Of a stretch of DNA of 64,000 nucleotides, positions 62,583-64,000 are shown in pieces. Source of the stretch: Paludibacteraceae bacterium (GTDB lineage Bacteria > Bacteroidota > Bacteroidia > Bacteroidales > Paludibacteraceae); the NCBI GenBank assembly GCA_016937795.1, contig JAFGVV010000032.1, positions 1 through 64,000 on the forward strand, read 5' to 3'. Position 1 is the first letter of the stretch. The number at the start of each line of letters is the position of its first letter. The position numbers were made by a program, and so were the translations under genes. Below the pieces are notes generated by a model. It saw nothing but the letters and a program-made list of their open reading frames with translations. It ran no database searches and had not been told where the DNA came from.

Positions 62583-63479
62583 ATGAAAACAGCGAAAATA
62601 ATCACCTCAGCATTCATCGTACTTTTATTTGTATCCTGCGGAAAAACCGATGGCAATTTCGATGCTGCCGGTTCATTCGAAACTACCGAGATTCTCGTTT
62701 CGGCCGAAGCACAGGGACGCATTATCCAGTTCGACATTGAAGAAGGTCAATCAGTCACCGAAAATCAGATTGTTGGATATATCGACAGCACACAACTTTT
62801 TCTGAAGAAAGAGCAACTTATTGCGTCACAAAAGGGTTTGCAAAGCCGTCGTCCCGACATTCGAAAACAGATGGCGGTGCTCGAACAGCAAATTACAACA
62901 GCAAAAACTGAGAAAAAACGCGTGGAAAATCTGCTGAAAGCAAATGCTGCTACTACTAAACAGCTCGACGATGTGAATGCACAGATTGCCGTGCTCGAAA
63001 AACAACTCGCAGCGAGTAAAACCACGCTCGAATCGACCGACGAAGGTATGAGCAGCGACAACAAGGCACTGGATATTCAGATACAGCAACTCGAAGATCA
63101 ACTGGCCAAATGTCGCATTATCAGTCCGGCTTCGGGTGTCGTGCTGACCAAATATGCCGAAAAAGGCGAACTGGCCGGGGCCGGAAAAGCATTGTTCAAA
63201 GTAGCCAATCTCGACAATATGATACTCCGCGCTTACATTACCAACGAGCAGCTTACACAAATCAAAATCGGACAAAAAGTAACTGTGACAGCCGATTTCG
63301 GAGAAGAACAAAAGCAATACGAAGGAACTATAAGCTGGGTTTCGGCCAAATCGGAATTTACGCCCAAAACCATTCAAACACGCGATGAACGTGCAAACCT
63401 GGTGTATGCCATTAAAGTTAGCGTAAAAAACGATGGCTATTTAAAGATTGGTATGTATGGGAATGTGAGGTTTAATTGA
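62583..63479 (+). CDS. HlyD-family membrane fusion protein (efflux adaptor), lipoprotein
   Basis: A 298-residue periplasmic adaptor with a lipoprotein signal (LLFVSCG, Cys at 19). It has a biotinyl-lipoyl-like half motif (EAQGRIIQFDIEEGQSVTENQIVGYID), a long coiled-coil hairpin (about 80-160), the second lipoyl half (CRIISPASGVVLTKYAEKGELAGAG) and a beta-barrel domain. It links an inner-membrane transporter to the TolC-like channel. The transporter genes are not in the window; normally an ABC ATPase and permease follow, but here a hairpin array and a transposase gene come next. Confidence 0.9.
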   Translation: MKTAKIITSAFIVLLFVSCGKTDGNFDAAGSFETTEILVSAEAQGRIIQFDIEEGQSVTENQIVGYIDSTQLFLKKEQLIASQKGLQSRRPDIRKQMAVLEQQITTAKTEKKRVENLLKANAATTKQLDDVNAQIAVLEKQLAASKTTLESTDEGMSSDNKALDIQIQQLEDQLAKCRIISPASGVVLTKYAEKGELAGAGKALFKVANLDNMILRAYITNEQLTQIKIGQKVTVTADFGEEQKQYEGTISWVSAKSEFTPKTIQTRDERANLVYAIKVSVKNDGYLKIGMYGNVRFN

Positions 63480-63895
63480 TAATGTATAATTGAGATTTTA
63501 AAACATACAATTATCAAATAATATCGCACCTACGGAGCTCTGTTGTCATTGAACTAAATTATTTCTACCATAATATTACTCCTACGGAGCAAATACAAAG
63601 CCGAACAAAAAAACAAATTAACACAACATATTTATCTTAATTTCTTTAGCTCCGTAGGAGCGACATTATGGTAGAGGATATATAGGAATTATCTTTAATG
63701 CTCCGTAGGAGTAACATTATGGTAGGAAATATATAGGAATTGTCTTAAAGCTCCGTAGGAGTGACATTATGGTAGAGGATATATAGGAATTATCTTTAAT
63801 GCTCCGTAGGAGTGACATTATGGTAGAATTCAGCATACAAATAACCCATTAGCTCCGTAGGAGCGACATTATTCTTAAATCTTAAATACCAAAAT
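63480..63895. other. 416-bp intergenic region made mostly of REP-like repeats
   Basis: The region holds two inverted and five direct copies of the GCTCCGTAGGAG hairpin unit (listed separately) between hlyD and the RAYT gene. Outside these it is AT-rich and shows no gene. Confidence 0.7.
63521..63876. repeat. REP-like hairpin array with 51-bp period next to a RAYT gene
   Basis: GCTCCGTAGGAG (stem CTCC/GGAG, loop GTA) starts at 63649, 63700, 63750, 63801 and 63852, i.e. every 50-51 bp. The first three copies are followed by the conserved spacer ACATTATGGTAG...ATATATAGGAATT; the last two diverge from it. Two inverted copies lie upstream (63521-63538 and 63566-63590). The array ends 20 bp before the transposase start, the usual arrangement of REP elements around their RAYT. 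Confidence 0.85.
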
Positions 63896-64000
63896 ATGGC
63901 AAATACATATACACAGTTCAATATGCACATTGTTTTTTCAGTAAAAGGAAGAAACAATTTTCTGTCAGACAAACTCCGGCCCGAATTATTTCGGTATATA
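63896..64000 (+). CDS. REP-associated tyrosine transposase (RAYT, IS200-like), N-terminus only
   Basis: The ATG at 63896 opens a frame that runs off the right edge. It encodes MANTYTQFNMHIVFSVKGR and then NNFLSDKLRPELFRYI. This is the start of the Y1 transposase fold (strand one, H-x-VF-x-VK-x-R) as found in RAYT proteins of Bacteroidota. Only 35 residues are visible, so the HUH motif and catalytic Tyr lie outside the window. The flanking hairpin array supports the assignment. Confidence 0.85.
   Translation, partial: MANTYTQFNMHIVFSVKGRNNFLSDKLRPELFRYI

Noticed and set aside
63649..63876. Regular 51-bp repeats that could be a CRISPR array
   Set aside because: The parts between the hairpins are related to each other in most copies rather than unique spacers, two copies are inverted, no cas genes are present, and the array adjoins a RAYT gene.

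Overview
This 64 kb window is chromosomal DNA from a member of the phylum Bacteroidota, most likely an anaerobic or fermentative Bacteroidales-type organism. The evidence is SusC/SusD pairs, type IX secretion (T9SS) C-terminal sorting domains, many promoter matches to the Bacteroidota -7 element TAnnTTTG, almost no Shine-Dalgarno sequences, and an acetate-forming pta/ackA cluster plus formate-tetrahydrofolate ligase. T9SS cargo argues against a typical gut Bacteroides. Species cannot be fixed from the sequence alone.

Region 1 (1-16273) is housekeeping. It holds the N-terminus of DNA polymerase III alpha (dnaE, running off the left edge), a three-gene 2-oxo acid dehydrogenase operon (E1 alpha, E1 beta, E2, no E3), fhs, a GNAT acetyltransferase, and a pta / 3-hydroxyacyl-CoA dehydrogenase-like / ackA cluster. 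These are followed by an NlpE-META lipoprotein, a RelA/SpoT (p)ppGpp enzyme, a viroplasmin-type RNase H, tRNA-Arg(CCU) and a DUF4105 membrane protein.

Region 2 (16373-50379) is a large alpha-mannan or N-glycan polysaccharide utilization locus, almost entirely on the minus strand. In transcription order it runs: ECF sigma factor, a 73-residue protein resembling a stripped-down anti-sigma domain, GH38, three GH92 alpha-mannosidases, a secreted GH130, SusD, DUF5004-like and DUF4961-like lipoproteins, SusC, SusD, SusC, an SGNH esterase, and two T9SS-exported proteins (one a multi-lectin protein). A membrane-anchored TPR/helix-turn-helix regulator lies upstream, divergent from a GH2 beta-mannosidase-like enzyme with an inserted discoidin domain. 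All recognised glycosidases look exo-acting. Three minus-strand genes (the first SusD and both T9SS genes) are preceded by the same two-box motif, GGT-N15-CGTC, which looks like an ECF-sigma promoter and could be the target of the sigma factor encoded in the locus. A weaker match precedes the GH2 gene.

Region 3 (50509-63479) is housekeeping plus an efflux operon: a LolD-like ATPase, a YgjP-type metallopeptidase with a TTG start, dGTPase, a small ribbon-helix-helix-like protein with an inverted repeat in its promoter, rmuC, a DUF3078 outer-membrane protein, selO, the bifunctional NAD(P)HX repair enzyme, and a tetR-tolC-hlyD cluster with a G-quadruplex motif just before hlyD.

The right edge carries an array of short hairpins with a 50-51 bp period leading into the start of a REP-associated tyrosine transposase (RAYT). 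An apparently related, more degenerate array with the same period lies 3.3 kb upstream, before tetR. Several other intergenic regions hold long, widely spaced inverted repeats of a dispersed type.
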